The notes: a model not told the origin generated them from the sequence alone. A stretch of DNA of 64,000 bases from Cornus controversa (GCA_026545225.1 CM048850.1:23920297-23984296); one strand, 5' to 3'. Shown: positions 35,880 to 48,517, counted from the first letter of the stretch. Program-made: numbers and translations.

Positions 35880-36454
35880 TTTCCTGATAAGTAACATTTC
35901 ATTAAAGGCGCTTAAGAGAGGAGCGTTCCCAAAAGAATATACAAAAGACCTCCAAAGCCCATTGGAATCTCTAACTATCAACAAAGTCCACCATATCCCA
36001 TGAAGATTTACAAGTCCGCCCTATACTTAAAATGATTAAAATCTCTAACTTTTCTCTTCGTTAACATAGCAAGGTTATATCTATTATATTCCCTATCCTT
36101 TGTACCTAACTTAGAATAAAAATTGTCGTTTGCTCTATACTTTATTTCTCTTAATAATTTGCATACTTTTACCTTTCAAAACTCTCTCTATTTCAAGTTA
36201 TTATCAGATTTTATAACACTTCCTTCTTGTTTTAACTCTTCCTTCCACCAGTAAATTTCCTTTAATACTGACCACTTTCCTTTTGATTCTCCAAGTCCTC
36301 ATTTGATGTTCTTTTAAAATATTTGTGATCCTATCCACATTAATTATATCAATGTTATCTTTGAAATTTTATATTACTGTCATTTAGTATCTTAGTCTTA
36401 TATGATTGTGCTTTTTCCCCTTTCATATTCTAATCTCTTTTCTCATTCTTTCTA
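35880..36454 (-). mobile_element. RTE-clade LINE, internal part (interrupted by an L1)
   Basis: The minus strand near 36135-36040 reads DNFYSKLGTKDREYNRYNLA, then LTKRKVRDFN, the well-known linker between endonuclease and RT of plant RTE elements (KLGTKEGE...YKLAK...RDFNQ). About 36290-36200 gives WRIKRK-like sequence expected before it. The first part of the same element resumes at 42724 beyond the inserted L1. A poly-T with aagtaacatttcatt at 35871-35900 may be a separate small L1 3' end. The frame is decayed by several stops. Confidence 0.7.
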
Positions 36455-36654
36455 TTTAGGTGATCTATACTTTTTTTTTTTGAATGTTAAAGCAAATATT
36501 ATAGATAAAATAGATAGAGTTACAAAGTTAGCTTAACAGAGTTAAACCCAACCAAAAAAGCAAGGCCCAGAATGGCCAAAGGCCAAAAGAAAAGTAAAAG
36601 TTGAGGGCCAACCCAACAAACAAAACAAACAGTAGCAATGGCTTATAAAAATGA

Positions 36655-39600
36655 TCAATTCAAATTTAGAAGAATGATGCTCTGTATGACCTCCAACCTT
36701 GTTTGGGATGAAGAGATCAGAGCATTGTTCCTCTGATTTGAAGGAGAGCCATCATTGTTCCTGATGAACTCAAAGGGTAAATCCCACTCATGCATGATGC
36801 GTTGAGTAGCACTCGAGTGCTTCCAAGTTATGCTCATAAGTTTGGTTTGGATGGTGTCCGTAATTAGATGCAAAACCTGATGCATACTCAAGCTCTTATC
36901 ACGATGGAATCTGGAGTTCCGTTCTTTCCAAATGAAGTACACACTAGCTGCGAGGCTCAATTTGCGCAACCAATCAGCACAATTGCTCAAGTTATCCTTC
37001 CAATGATGAGAGGACCAGGCAATAAGCTCGCTATAATTGGAAGGGAGAACATGAAAGCCACACTTGAACTGTAAAAATCTCCAAATGGGGGCCGAGAATT
37101 CACATTCAAAGAATAGGTGAGAGTGAGATTCAGCTGCAGACATACAGAGGGAGCAAAAGTTTGGACAATGCATGAAAAGAGTGCACTTCCTATCCAAGGT
37201 TTGTAATCTATTCTGAATAGCCAACCACAGAATGAAGTTGTGGCTAGGGATGGATTGTTAGAACCAAGAAATGTGAGACCAGAATGCCAATGAAGGATGA
37301 GGAGATAAAGCCTTCAAGGTGTGGGAAAGAGAAAAGAGCTTATTTGGGGATGGTATCCAGATCACATGATCATTGATATGAATAGATAAAGGAGGCAGAG
37401 AATGGCTATTTCTTAAATCAGGAATGAGTCTAATCAAGGCATTTGGAAATGACCAGCTTCCCTCTGCTATAAAAGAGCTTACCTTGGCAAATTGACCACA
37501 GGATGAAGAAGAGGGGCCATTGGACTCACTCTGTTGATGAGAGGACTAAGATGCATCCAGTTGTCCTGCCAGAACATAGTAGAATTTCAATTGACGATAT
37601 GATGCTTGATGAATGGTCTAGCAAGGGATCTCAGCTGAAGCATTTTCCTCCATGTCCATGATGAATTCTGAGGGATAGAAATCTTCCAAAAACTTCTTCC
37701 TTTTAGCAGGTAATGCTCAATCCAATCCTTCCTTAAATTGTTTTCATTCCTAGCAAAAAGTCTCTAAATTAATTTAAGAATAGAAGCTTTATTCCAAAGG
37801 ACAATGTTTGGAATGCCTAGCCCTTCTTCACATTTAGGCTTACAAACTTGAGTCCAGCTAATTTTGGCTTTGTGAGGATTAAGCTCTAACCCTAACCAAA
37901 GAAAAGCTCTCAAAATATGGATGATATCATTCACAGTCTTTTTAGGAAGAAGAAAGAGCCCCGTCCAAAATTGGAGGATGCCCAGGAGAGAGGATTTAAT
38001 CAACTGAAGCCTTACAGCATAGGAAAGGGCTCTAGAAGTCCAGTGATTGATTCTTGAATGAAATTTTTCCACAAGGGTTTGACAATTCGATGCCTTAAGA
38101 CCCTTGGAGATAAGGGGAACCCCAAGATGCCTAATAGGCAAGCATCCCTTCACAAACCCAAGTAAGGAGAGAATCTGAAGTTCAGAGGAAGGGTCAATTC
38201 TAGAGAAAAAAATAGAACTTTTGTGTCTATTAATTGTAAGACCAGAAAGGCTAGAAAAAATATCAAGAGTATGCAATAAAGTATTGATGGAATTAATGTC
38301 ACCATGTGATAGGAGCAAGAGATCATCAGCAAAGCAGAGGTGGCTAATGTTGAGATCCTTACACCTCCAATGGTATTGGAAAGAAGGGTTATTTGAGATG
38401 GTGTGAAGAGAGACAAGAGAAAACACCTCCATGGCAAGCACAAAAAGAGAAGGAGACAATGGATCACCTTGCCTAAGACCCTTAGCACCTTTGAAAAAAC
38501 CATGCAGCTCCCCATTAATGGATACTGAGTAGGATGGGGTGATAATGTATTCCTTAATCCAAGAAATAAGATTTGAAGGAAAGCCAAATAGCACAAGAAA
38601 GTCAATAACAAAATCCCAACTTAAGGAATCAAAGGCCTTCATGAGGTCAATTTTCAGGGCACATTTGGGAGGGACAGAGTGGGAATGATACCCTTGAAGA
38701 AGCTCTTGAGAAAAAAGGATGTTATCACCTATATTCTGCCTTGAAGGAAGGCTGTTTGAGAGGAACATATAAGGTGAGGAAGGGCAATTTTTAGCTTATT
38801 TGCAATGAGTTTGGAGATACATTTGTAAATGGAGTTGCAGCAGGATATGGGTCTGAAGTCAGAAAGAGTGCTTGGATTTGGAATTTAAGAACAAGTGCAA
38901 TGTAAGAAGCATTAGTTTCTTTCAAGAGCTTACCATTTGAGAAAAATTTTCTGATGGCTCTAATAACATCCCAACCTATAATGGACCAGGCTTTCTTAAA
39001 GAAAAAAGGGTTAACGCCATCAGGCCCTGGAGATTTGTTACTGTCAAGAGAGAAGAAACAGTTTTTAATGTCAATGTTGGAGGGGATTGAAGAAAGCTCA
39101 GACATTAAGGAGGATGGGATAGTTTTAGTGATGAAAGGAGCAAGGAAGGCTCTGCCAGGGTAAGTGAAGCTAGAGGTGCCTAGAAGACTCTTGAAGTGAG
39201 AGATAATCTCACCTTGGATCTCAACAGGATCATCAATGAAGAAGCCAGCAGCATTTTTAAGAGAAGTGATTTTGTTGGAATTGCTTCTCGAGTTAAAAGA
39301 ATTGAAGAAGAAAGCAGTATTACCATCCCCATCTTTCATCCATTTGATTCTGGACTTCTGCCTCCAATTCTTCTCTTCCATTATAGAGAGTCTAGAGAGC
39401 TCCTTAATAAGGGTTGATTCATGAAGCCTGAGGTCAAGATCAGAAGGATCAGTGTCCAATGATGATGGACAACTGATTAACTCTTGTCTAACTGCATTGA
39501 TACTACTAGTAAGATCCCTCATGGATTTAGAGCAGAAGGTTTTGAGAGGGTGCTTGAGCAATTTTAACTTTTGAATCACTTGATACATAGAGGTACCAAC

Positions 39601-40400
39601 TATGTATTCTCTCCATACATCAGAGGCAATAGGAATGAATGTAGGGCATGAACTCCAGGAGTTGAAGAATCTGAATGGGGTTTTCCTTCTGAAAGAGGGA
39701 TCCCTAATGGAAATGAGTGCAGGGGAATGGTCAGACAGGCCAGGGGTTAAGAAGGAACAATGAGATAGTGAGAAAGAAGAATTCCAATCGCCATTAATGA
39801 GAACCCTATCCAACTTCTGGGAGATGTTGGCAATACCAGAACTTTTGTTATTCCAAGTGTAGAAATAGCCAGAATACCTCAAGTCTTCAAGCCCAGAGTC
39901 AAAGATGCATTTGCAAAAATCATTCATGGAAGCATTTCTATTAGAGCAGCCACCAAAGCTTTCAGAAGGATCAGTGATGGCATTGAAATCCCCCGCGAAG
40001 AGCCAAGGAATGTGAGAACAAGAGGAGGATAACTGTGTGATGCTATTCCACAACAGCTTTCTGTCCATGGCAGTGTTAGCTCCATAGACAAAAGAAACGA
40101 CAAATGAAGTTCCAGAATGTAGAACATAAACTAGGCAGTGAATAATCTGGCATTGAATTTCAACAACTATAATGTTGACAGTACAATGATTCCATAGAAT
40201 CCAAATTCTCCCAAGGCAAGAGTGGCTGTAATTTTCAGCAATGTTCCAGTTCCTAGCCATAGATTTGTGAATAGTCTCCATATTGGATCTGTTGACCCTG
40301 GTTTCTAGGATAGAAATTATATCAAGCTTGTCAGAAGCTATTAAACCCTTTATCTCCAGCTATTTAGAGGTCTGGTTGAGGCCTCTAATGTTCTAAATAG
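36655..40400 (-). pseudogene. L1 ORF2 (endonuclease, RT, zf-RVT), broken
   Basis: Minus-strand order: NIRGLNQ start at about 40400; endonuclease 40281-38950 with FVYGANT, LFAGDFNAITD, ISQKLDRVLING and GLSDHSPALI (catalytic Asp/Asn/His sites present); linker with NKSPGPDGVNPFFFKKAW; RT 38768-37764 with PKCALKIDLMKAFDSLSWDF, GLRQGDPLSPSLFVLAMEVF, ISHLCFADDLLLL and RALSYAVRLQLIKSSLL; then the zinc tail 37224-36655 with CPNFCSLC, ESHSHLFFECEF and LSLAASVYFIWKERN. Breaks: a stop just after NQTSK at the start, a shift between endonuclease and RT near 38790, a stop near 37763 and another near 37260. Retrotransposition from this copy is not expected. Confidence 0.9.
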
Positions 40401-40528
40401 CAATCACAGTCATCACTTACTTGATTTGGTAGAGCCCTTGAGGTTGGCAAACCTCCTCAAAGGTGTAAAGACACCTATATGTGCTTGCTTGGACTTAGCA
40501 AATTTCTTTGAAATATTCTTTCTGCTTT

Positions 40529-42673
40529 TCATTTTGCAGCCCGAAACATCCTATAAGCTGGAGCTGCTATCCCCATGTGATTCAGAAGAACAAAAATAAG
40601 TTTTCTCATCCGTGTGGCCATTATGCTAGAGCAAAGGAAGGAATCTATTCTGAACAAAAGAATGGGCCTGTGCATGTTTGGGAACAGAGGATGAGAGGTC
40701 GATAATGAACTTCCCAGAGTTATCGGCAAATGTATGGGTAATGGCATTAATGTGAGGGGGAATGATAGTAGATTTGGATGGAGAGGAGGTGAGGAGAGCA
40801 CTTGGGCTGTATGGTTAAGGACATTGGATGAGGGAAGGATCAACAGGGATAGAGGGTTCAGGAAAATCATAGGAAGTATCAAGGTTAGGAGGATAGGAGG
40901 GAGCAACAGTGGGTCTTGCAGAGAGTTTGCTAGCAGAAGGTTTTTTCCTTTGAACCACCCTCCATTTAGTGTTACCCATGGAGGGCTGGTAGTTTGAGGC
41001 ATCTTTCAGGTGAAAGGAGGGAGAAGTGACAGGATCAATATTCTAATTTTTCAGCTTGGCAGGAGGCCTAGAAGAGGGCTTCCAATTGTATTCCACCCTT
41101 ATATTAACATGCTCATTTTGTCTAACCTTGAGCTTGATGGAATCAAGCAACTTGGCTTTGGCATCTATCTCAACACAAATACGAGCAAATGAGAGTCTCC
41201 TACTAGCCTCAGTTGTAGAATCTGTAAAAAGTGGTTTACCAATGGCGCTAGAAATATAACTCAGACCTTTCCCAGTCCAAAGGTGAAGTGGGACACCATA
41301 CAGCCTAATCCACATGGGAGTGATGGAAGGGGGGTGTCAACATCATAATTTTCACTCCATTTTTTCATAATGAGGTGTTTCCCCCCCATAATCCAAGAGC
41401 CCCCAGAGAGAACCTTGTTGCAGCAATCAGGATTGTTGAAGATAAAAAAGAACTTTTTGTCATCAGCAATCACCTCCTTAAGTCCTGAGGAAGCCCAAAA
41501 CTTGAAGGCAAGTGAATGCACCAGCCCGAAAGGGAGATTTCTTTGATGAAAAGAACCCACCAGGCATGAACTCCAAAGGGAAATACCTTCATCTAAAATC
41601 TCTTTTGGAGGGTCGAGCATAACCTCAGAGTCTAAGGGATTGTCCAAATAAAATTTGAAGAATTCAAATTCCATTTTCCCTGGCTTGTCCACTACCACAG
41701 AAGTCCATTTCCTTGGTAGAGACATGGGTGAGGGTTTAAAAGTGTTAATATGACCTGTCAGATTGGGCAGAAAAGTGGTGGTAGTAGGATCTGGGGTAGG
41801 CATGGGTTAGTTGAATGGTTAGTAGGATGAGAATAAAAATCATCACAAGGGGATATGATTGGGATGGTGGTAGGAGAAAGGCTGACACAATTAACAGTAC
41901 CAATGCCTGATTGCACGCCATCAGGACTGCAAAAGTGTGAGAAGTGGTTGGGAGATCCCTTTGATGTGACTTGTCAGTCAAGTAAGACAAGTTTGACTTT
42001 GTGAGGGGGGAAATTTTGAGTTTGAATTAACAGGGGGAGACTCATCATCTGGTCAGTCGGAGGAATAGCCATTGCCGGACTGGTAAGAGGCCAACTGAGC
42101 TTTCAAGTCATTGATGGTTTGGCGCATAGAATGTTGGACAACATTTGCTTCCAAGAAGAGCTCCTAAAGATGGGCAACCCTATCAATAAGGTCAGCCTTA
42201 GAGGAGTCCATGATGGAAGCCTCAAGGCCATCTGGGAGAAGAACAAGATCATTGATAGCTTTGTTAAGAGGATTAATCAATCTGTCATTCTGCAGAACTT
42301 GCTTAACTTGATCAATCGTGGTTTTGCAAACCTGCAAGGATCCTGTTTGAGAGGATGGTTTCTGGAGAATGGATATCTTGTTAGGTAGATTCAATGAAGT
42401 GGAAGAGGTCTTGAGGGGACTCTGGCCCTTTAAGGTGAAAGGTCTTAGAGGTGGGCTGATAGGAGGGTCTGGAGTTGGACTGTTAGATTTGGGAGGGATT
42501 AAAGATTGAGAAGCAGTTTTTTCCTTGGGTTTTGTTGCTGGGTGAGAAGGATGTTTGGGAGGGCGAGCAGAGGAGACTTTACTGGAAGGTAGAGGAAGAC
42601 CAATAGCGCATGATTTATGTACATGTTGGGAAGAAGGTATGGTGAGTGGAGGGTGAAGAAGAGGGGGAGACAT
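40529..42673 (-). pseudogene. L1 ORF1 (DUF4283-type nucleic-acid-binding protein), broken
   Basis: Starts at an ATG (42673) with a Pro/Ser/Thr/Lys-rich N-terminus that runs to 42164. After a break, about 41803-41340 holds the DUF4283-like core (EGISLWSSCLVGSFHQRNLP, FKFWASSGLKEV, FFFIFNNPDCCNKVL, GSWIMGGKHLIMKKW). About 41315-41040 reads MWIRLYGVPLHLWTGKGLSY, IGKPLFTD and ARICVEID, the usual continuation in plant L1 and related proteins. A Pro/Leu-rich C-terminus follows to 40529. Several frame changes separate the pieces. ORF1 proteins bind the element RNA in the particle that carries it back to the nucleus. Confidence 0.85.
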
Positions 42674-42723
42674 CGGCTTGCACAGAATTCTATAATAGAA
42701 ATCTAGATTTTTAGGTGATCTAT

Positions 42724-43200
42724 TCTTCTAATTCAAAGAAATAAATAAATAGTTCAACTTCCACTTATGAAGATTATTGAATGTCATCTATTGTTTCAAA
42801 ACAGGTACTGATTATTATAAGATCATATTGTGTTACAAAGTATAAGCACCATTGTATTAATCATATTTTTTCCCGGGCTTTTTTAATATTATTCTATCTT
42901 TTATTCTAATAACAACTAAAAATTCTTTTAAATTCTAATCAACTAATATCCTTACTCCATTTCTGTGTTTATTTTTACTATCATAATAAAGTTCATATCA
43001 TGTATTTCAATTACCACCTATCTGTTAGGCACTTGTAGGCAAGATATTTCAACCTTCCTCTTCTAATAATATTCTCTACCAACTCCATCCCTTTATCTAT
43101 CAATGTTCCTGTATTCCAATTTTCTAATCTACACCTACTACACTGGACTAGTTTATTTACTGAATAACCCAAAAACCCTTAATCCACTTTTTCACCACAT
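42724..43200 (-). mobile_element. RTE-clade LINE, endonuclease start (other half of the split element)
   Basis: The minus strand near 43130-43030 reads RLENWNTGTLIDKGMELVEN and IIRRGRLKYLAYKC, the N-terminus of RTE endonucleases (GTWNVGTLTGKxMELVDTMxRRxIxxLCLQETKW). With 35880-36454 it makes one decayed element; removing the inserted L1 leaves about 780 bp between the two landmarks, close to the spacing expected for RTE. Confidence 0.7.
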
Positions 43201-43557
43201 TCAATCACCCATGCACTATCCCTTGACCGTCTTTTGAGGCACTCGGAAGTTGATTCAATGCATTGATTAAAGAGAACGCCTTATTTGAAACACCTCATAA
43301 AACTTTGATAGAGACATAAAAACACATTAAAAGATAATACTCTTGCCTGTATCATATGGTCCCTCGTCAGCAATTATGAGTGAAATTTTTTTGTTTTACC
43401 AAATTAATTTCAAATGGTCATTCATCGCCAATTAAGTTTTAATTTTGATAATTATTCATCTTTTTCAGATTTTATGGTCACTTTAGAGTAATTTTGTTTA
43501 GAATGGACCATCAAAATTTAATTTCTGGTAAAGAAAAGATAAGAATTGAACATTCCA
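43201..43557. other. Unassigned sequence between RTE relic and RLP fragment
   Basis: No coding signal or recognised repeat; AT-rich. Confidence 0.5.
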
Positions 43558-43800
43558 GCGGTGCGTCTTTCAATTGGTCCAATGTAACGAATGTGAGAGA
43601 GCATCAGTCACTATATTGGAATCTATCGTGGGAAAATAAAAAATAAAAAAGCAAAGAAAATGTTTTAGTAAGATAGTAGTATAGTATAAATAAGGGTCAT
43701 CACATCACATGGCTAGAGATGATAAAGAAAACCAACCGGTTATGAACAAAATGATGACGGGAGAAATGTTGTTTAAACATAATTTGTATGTGTTGGTTTC
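43558..43800 (+). pseudogene. 5' fragment of an EIX-type RLP (promoter plus first codons)
   Basis: The promoter block (aattggtccaa, gagagcatcagtcactatat) matches 54900-54980. A TATA box, tataaata, at 43685-43692 is followed by agggtcatcacatcaca as in the other copies, then the start region gggagaaatgttgtttaaac (about 43758) encoding MLFKHNLYVLV. Homology stops at about 43800, after roughly 15 codons, so only the gene's beginning was duplicated here. Confidence 0.8.
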
Positions 43801-44705
43801 TAGAGATAATAAAGCTCTAATTTGGTTTAAAAAACAAGTTAAAAAATAGGAAAGAATAAAATTCGGATCAAAACATAACAAAAGAAGGTAAAACAGGACT
43901 GTCAGAAGCTTTGGACCGGTTCAGTCCATTCTTAGACCGGTCCAGTCATGCTGCGACCTCTATTTAAAGTACCGAAATCTCATGGACCAGTTCAGCTAAA
44001 TTTTAGATCGGTTTAATAAGCTTATGGATATAATTCATCATTGAAAATCAGCTTATAAGGACTGCACATTCCAAAAGTACTCAGGCGATATGAGACTATA
44101 TATAACACTCCCCTTCAACATTAGGGTTGGAGACACTCGGCTCTTCCCCTCCACACACAACAGGCAGGAGATATGAACTCGACTCATCTTTGTGGTACAC
44201 CTATTCTGATACCATGATAAACTTATGGGTAAAACTCATTCTTAAAAATCGGCTTATAAGGAGAGAGTGCTCATGTGTATATACATTGCACATTCTAAAA
44301 TTACTCAAATATAAAAATAATTTTTGAAATTCTGAGAACTCTTAGACTAATTTAAAAAAAACTTGAACGGGTTAAACTATAAAAAATATAAAATTATAAC
44401 TTCGAATCACTTTAAAGGTACATAAAACTCATGCATTCTTTAATGGTTAAATTATAATGTCAAAATAACGTTTGTCAACTCTCTTTCTTTCACACACACA
44501 TACGCCGAAACACTCTACTTTCTTTCTTTCTTTCACATTTATGGTGTCATCATCACTCATGATAATGAAACTGATGCCACTCGGCATAACGTGAGTGATA
44601 CGTACACAAGTGGACATGGTCACTTGTAACTCACGTCTTGTAGCTCCAATGCTCCATCATGAATAACGTGGACCCATTCTTTTATTACTTTGCCCTTTCT
44701 TTTTA
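43801..44705. other. Unassigned sequence
   Basis: No gene. It contains ggaccggttcag-type short repeats (about 43915-43990) and a pair of similar segments (aaaatcggcttataaggag at 44255 and aaaatcagcttataaggac at 44044), perhaps traces of a further repeat. Confidence 0.4.
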
Positions 44706-44925
44706 GAGCAATGCTACACGTATCGAATAAATATTATGAATTTTAACTCGAATCTATGTGGCAGGTGATAGAGTTTATTATTTTAGGAGATAAAATTAAA
44801 TGGTAAGTTATTATTGGTAGAATTCCCCCATATACGGTCTCCCTATGGTATTAATACCTGTCACATAGATTCGAGTTAAAATTCGTGAAATAAAATTGTG
44901 ACGTTTAGCATTTTTCTTCTTTTTA
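44706..44925. mobile_element. MITE family 2, copy 1
   Basis: Inverted ends agcaatgctacacgt and acgtttagcattttt, with inner inverted blocks gaattttaactcgaatctat and atagattcgagttaaaattc. Flanks ttctttttag and ttctttttaa may be the target duplication. A relative with the same ends lies at 53450-53612. Non-autonomous, with no coding capacity; it sits in the promoter region of the RLP relic. Confidence 0.75.
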
Positions 44926-45065
44926 AGGAAAATAAAGACGAGTTTGAGGTGACCTTGACTTTGACGTAGGAACGCAATGAATGTAAGATGGGAACACAAC
45001 AGTCACGAAACATCTTTGACTACATCTTGCTCTTGCAATTAAACTTCCGTAGTCCAAGATGGTAG

Positions 45066-45073
45066 TATAAATA
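45066..45073 (+). promoter_or_regulatory. TATA box of the RLP relic
   Basis: tataaata followed by agggtcatcacatcaca, the same core promoter as at 43685 and 58164. Confidence 0.7.
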
Positions 45074-45159
45074 AGGGTCATCACATCACACGGCTAGAGA
45101 TCATATAATATAAAAGAGAACCAAACTTAATTTATCTTCACCGGTTCTGTGAAAAATAA

Positions 45160-47270
45160 TCATGGGAGAAATGTTGTTTAAACATAATTTGTACGTGTTG
45201 GTTGGTGTGGTTTTAGTAATATTATCCATGGAAATGAAAGTAGCTCTTGGATAATTCAGTACTAGTAGTACTTCAAGATCAGTTGGAGTTGATGCTAAAG
45301 TGAGGTGCATAGAGAGGGAGAGACAAGTTCTGCTTGAGTTTAAACGTGGGCTCATTGATTTTGATGGCCATAGCATTCTCTCTTCTTGGGGGAGCGCAGA
45401 AGAAGAAGAAGAAGAAGAATGAATGAATGCTGCAAATGGAGAGGAGTCCGATGTAGCAACCGCACTGGTCATGTCGTGGTGCTCGATCTTCATAAGACTT
45501 CAGAGATTGACTATCATCGTTTGGGAGGTAAGATTAATCCTTCATTGCTTGAATTGCAGCATTTGAAGTATTTACCGGATATTACCGGATTATCTTTATT
45601 GAGAGAGTTGAATCTTGGTTATAATTGCTTCACTGGACCACTACCGGAAAGTAGTATTGGGCAACTTTTCATACTTGAAAGTTTGGATTTGGACGTCTCT
45701 CAAATTCTTTAGAAGCTACGTGTTGTCATTGTGTGTCTATCTATTTAAGCACTATTTGGATATCTCTGGTGCTGAAATTTTTTATACTATTCCAGATTGG
45801 TTTTGGGATTCATCTCCAAGACTAATATACCTTAATCTCTCTTACAACCACATCAGTGGTGTGGTACCAGGCTTATCATCAAAGCTTGATTCTTCTGTTC
45901 TTACGATAGATTTGAGCTCTAATCGTTTTGAAGGTCCACCACTATTTTCTCCCAACGTGACAACATTGAATCTCCGTAAAAACATGTTTTCTGGATCAAT
46001 TTCTTTCTTGTGTGATATAACCAATGAGTTACTCAGCTTTATTGACCTCTCGGATAATCGATTATCAAGGGAACTTCCTGATTGCTGGATGCACATGCAA
46101 CAATTGGGCATTCTTAATTTGGCAAACAATAACTTTTCCTGAAAAATTCCTAGCTCTATGGGCTTCCTCTATCGGGTTCAAACATTGCACTTACGCAATA
46201 ACAATTTCATTGGGGAATTGCCTTCATCATTGAGGAACTGCACAGAGCTTAAGGTCATTGATATGGGGAAGGTCGTTGATATGGGAAAAAATAAATTATC
46301 AGGAAAAATACCAGCATGGATAGGGACACATTTGAAAAGTTTAATTATTCTTTATTCTTAGTCTACGATTGAATAAGTTCCACGAACACATACCTCTAGA
46401 TATATGTCATCTGAAGTCTATTCAAGTCTTGGACCTTTCCCAGAACAATTTATTTGGAATTATACCGCAGTGCTTCAATAATTTTAGTTCTTTGGTTTGG
46501 CGGAATAATCAGAAGGAAACATTGCTCAGAATTATGATGTTTATGAATATTTATATTCAGATTTTTATCTTGTTGTTGTTACGCAGTATGTAGACAATGC
46601 AATTGTGCAATGGAAAGGACAAGAGTTTGAGTTCAAAAATACTCTGGGACTGATAGGAAGCATTGGTTTTTCTAGCAATAGATTAGTTGGAAATTTTTCT
46701 GAAGAAATCTCGAATCTTACAAAATTAGTTTCCTTGAATCTATCAAGAAATTATTTGACTGGACATGTTAGTCAAAAAATTGGTGAGTTAAAAATGTTAG
46801 AATTTCTTGACTTATCTAGAAATCAGTTTTCTGGTGAGATTCCTATGGGCATCACTCGTTTAAATTTTCTTTCCGTCTTGAATTTGTCGAAGAACAACTT
46901 GTTCAGAAAAATTCCATCAAGCACTCAGCTGCAGAGCTTTGATGCCTCATCATGTGCAGGGAATCATGAACTTTGTGGACTTCCGCTTCCAAAGAAATGC
47001 CCAGGAGATGAAACAGCTCTTGATCCTTCTGTTACCAATCACGGTAAAGACACCATCAATCAAGGAAATGAGGATGGATTTATAAACCGAGAATTTTATG
47101 TTAGCATGGGGCTAGGTTTTGGTGTTGGATTTGGTGGAGTCTTTGGCACATTACTGCTCAAACGTTCATGGGAATATGCCTATTTCAAGTCCTTGAACAA
47201 CATAAAAGATTGGCTCTATGTGACAATAGCAGTTAATATGGCTGGATTGAGGCGGCAACTTCAAAGCTAA
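45160..47270 (+). pseudogene. EIX-type LRR receptor-like protein, decayed paralogue
   Basis: Same family and neighbourhood as the gene at 58236. The start GEMLFKHNLYVLVGVVL (45160) is followed by a stop at about 45252. The LRRNT ERERQVLLEFKRGLIDFDGH is present, but a GAA microsatellite (45402-45420) shifts the frame before [20 protein letters not shown]. After LELQHLKYL the sequence jumps straight to DITGLSLLRELNLGYNCFTG, a deletion of about 870 bp against the intact copy, removing some 290 residues of LRRs. More stops or shifts lie at about 45712, 46141 and 46360, near 46590. The C-terminal end is nevertheless open (46605-47270): [33 protein letters not shown], membrane helix [16 protein letters not shown], and the full basic tail [20 protein letters not shown] to a stop. 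Confidence 0.93.
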
Positions 47271-47700
47271 AAGGTAAATATCTCCTTTGAATATTCCGAA
47301 TTAGTGGCACTTTCATTCTAATTTTGCTTTTGTACAAGCTAGATTTTCAGTACTAGAATGACACATTATAAAATTTGAAATTGGTTCTATGTGACTAACA
47401 TCAGTGAATATGGCCAGATTGAGGAGGAAGCTTCAAAGCTAATAGGAGAATATTGACTTTGATTTTTCTGAATTAGCAGTACTTTCACTCCTTCAATTTG
47501 ATCTTATTGTTCATATTGTTCTTTTGTTTTGCATTTTGGGTGGAAGCTACATCACCTAAGACATGAGGTTTTGTTCCTCTTGACAATAAGTTCATACAGG
47601 ACGACGCATACCTGCTGCTGCTGCTGCTGCTGCTGCTGGCTCCTCTCTATTTCTTGAAGGATATAGTTTTATAAATACTTTCTATGCAAGGCAATCCAAA
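47271..47700 (+). repeat. Duplicated 3' flank of the RLP genes (copy 1)
   Basis: Collinear with 61265-61740 (aaggtaaatatctcctttgaa, agctagattttcagtac, gtttgatcttattgtt-like parts, tgcattttgggtggaagc). A (CTG)n run at about 47610-47638 is expanded compared with the other copy. The duplication unit therefore includes promoter, gene and at least 430 bp downstream. Confidence 0.85.
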
Positions 47701-47899
47701 ATAAATGTATTACTTAGTCGTTGTCTCATGTTTGTCTTTGATCTTATGTACAATTTGAAAACATATGGTTTCTTAATCAAGATTATTGATAAGGCCTCTT
47801 TGTTATATGTACCTCCTCATGCTCAATTATAATCCCTTGAGAAAGGCTTTTGCTCATAGTCTCGTCTTACAATGACAATTAGAAATTTGGTTACCTATG

Positions 47900-48158
47900 A
47901 GACAAGGCCATGTTGATATGGTAAGGGACAAAGCCATATTATGCAGTACTTTAGACCTGACAAAAGCAAAAGCCAAATTTTTTGATACTCATAAGAGCAC
48001 TCAGCACCAAACCATTCATCTTTTTGGCTTTGAAAATGGCAATTTGCCTTGTCTATATTTGAGCACTACCCTCATTTCTACGGTTCTTAAATCCTCTGAA
48101 TGTAAATCTCTAGCGGAGAAAATTACTCAAAATCCTCAAAATCAATTATGGGGAGCTA
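47900..48158 (+). mobile_element. Small L1 LINE RT fragment
   Basis: The + strand frame includes IHLFGFENGNLPCLYLSTTL, then LKSSECKSLAEKITQNPQNQ, which matches the LGFxxGxLPxRYLGxPLxxxxLxxxDCxxLxEKIxxRI segment after the catalytic region in plant L1 RTs. Only this piece remains, ending at a MITE. Confidence 0.55.
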
Positions 48159-48288
48159 GGATCCTCTGTTGTACAACACCTGTGTTGTACCACATTGGAC
48201 AGTCCATATCAAACACATAGTAGTGTGTGTTTTAATTAGGGCCGTTCAATGCTACGCAACACGTAAAAGTGCTGTACAGTAGAGGATT
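48159..48288. mobile_element. Short MITE, family 3
   Basis: About 130 bp with inverted ends ggatcctctgttgtacaaca and the inverse of aatcctctactgtacagcac. An inner palindrome, gttgtacaacacctgtgttg, lies at the left end. No coding capacity; superfamily not assigned. Confidence 0.65.
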
Positions 48289-48517
48289 TTATCTCCAATC
48301 ACTGGACCAACAAACATATCTTCTATGCTGGTAGATGTTTGTTCTTAAAATCAATTCTCTTCAATATGCAAGTTTACTTTCTAGCAATTTCATTATGTAA
48401 ATGTTCATGGGCCAATAGACATATGCAGATTCATTCACTTGATTTATTTAGTAGAGATGCAGAGAAAGATAGATGGAATTGCAACGTACTGCACGGGTCA
48501 TTTGATACTGCTCGTTC

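Larger units (their letters stand above)
36469..42709 (-). mobile_element. Near-full-length L1 LINE with 14-bp target-site duplication
   Basis: A 6.2-kb minus-strand element from its 5' end at about 42709 to its poly-A (poly-T on +) at 36471-36481. The sequence tttaggtgatctat is present exactly at 36455-36468 and 42710-42723, a perfect 14-bp duplication. The parts are in normal order: ORF1 with a DUF4283-type domain, then ORF2 with AP endonuclease, RT and the zinc-type RT tail. Perfect flanks with several coding breaks suggest recent or intermediate age. It sits inside an RTE LINE whose halves lie on both sides. Confidence 0.93.

Noticed and set aside
47611-47638. (CTG)n tract as a coding poly-Leu or poly-Ala
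   Set aside because: It lies in the 3' flank of the RLP relic with no frame around it.
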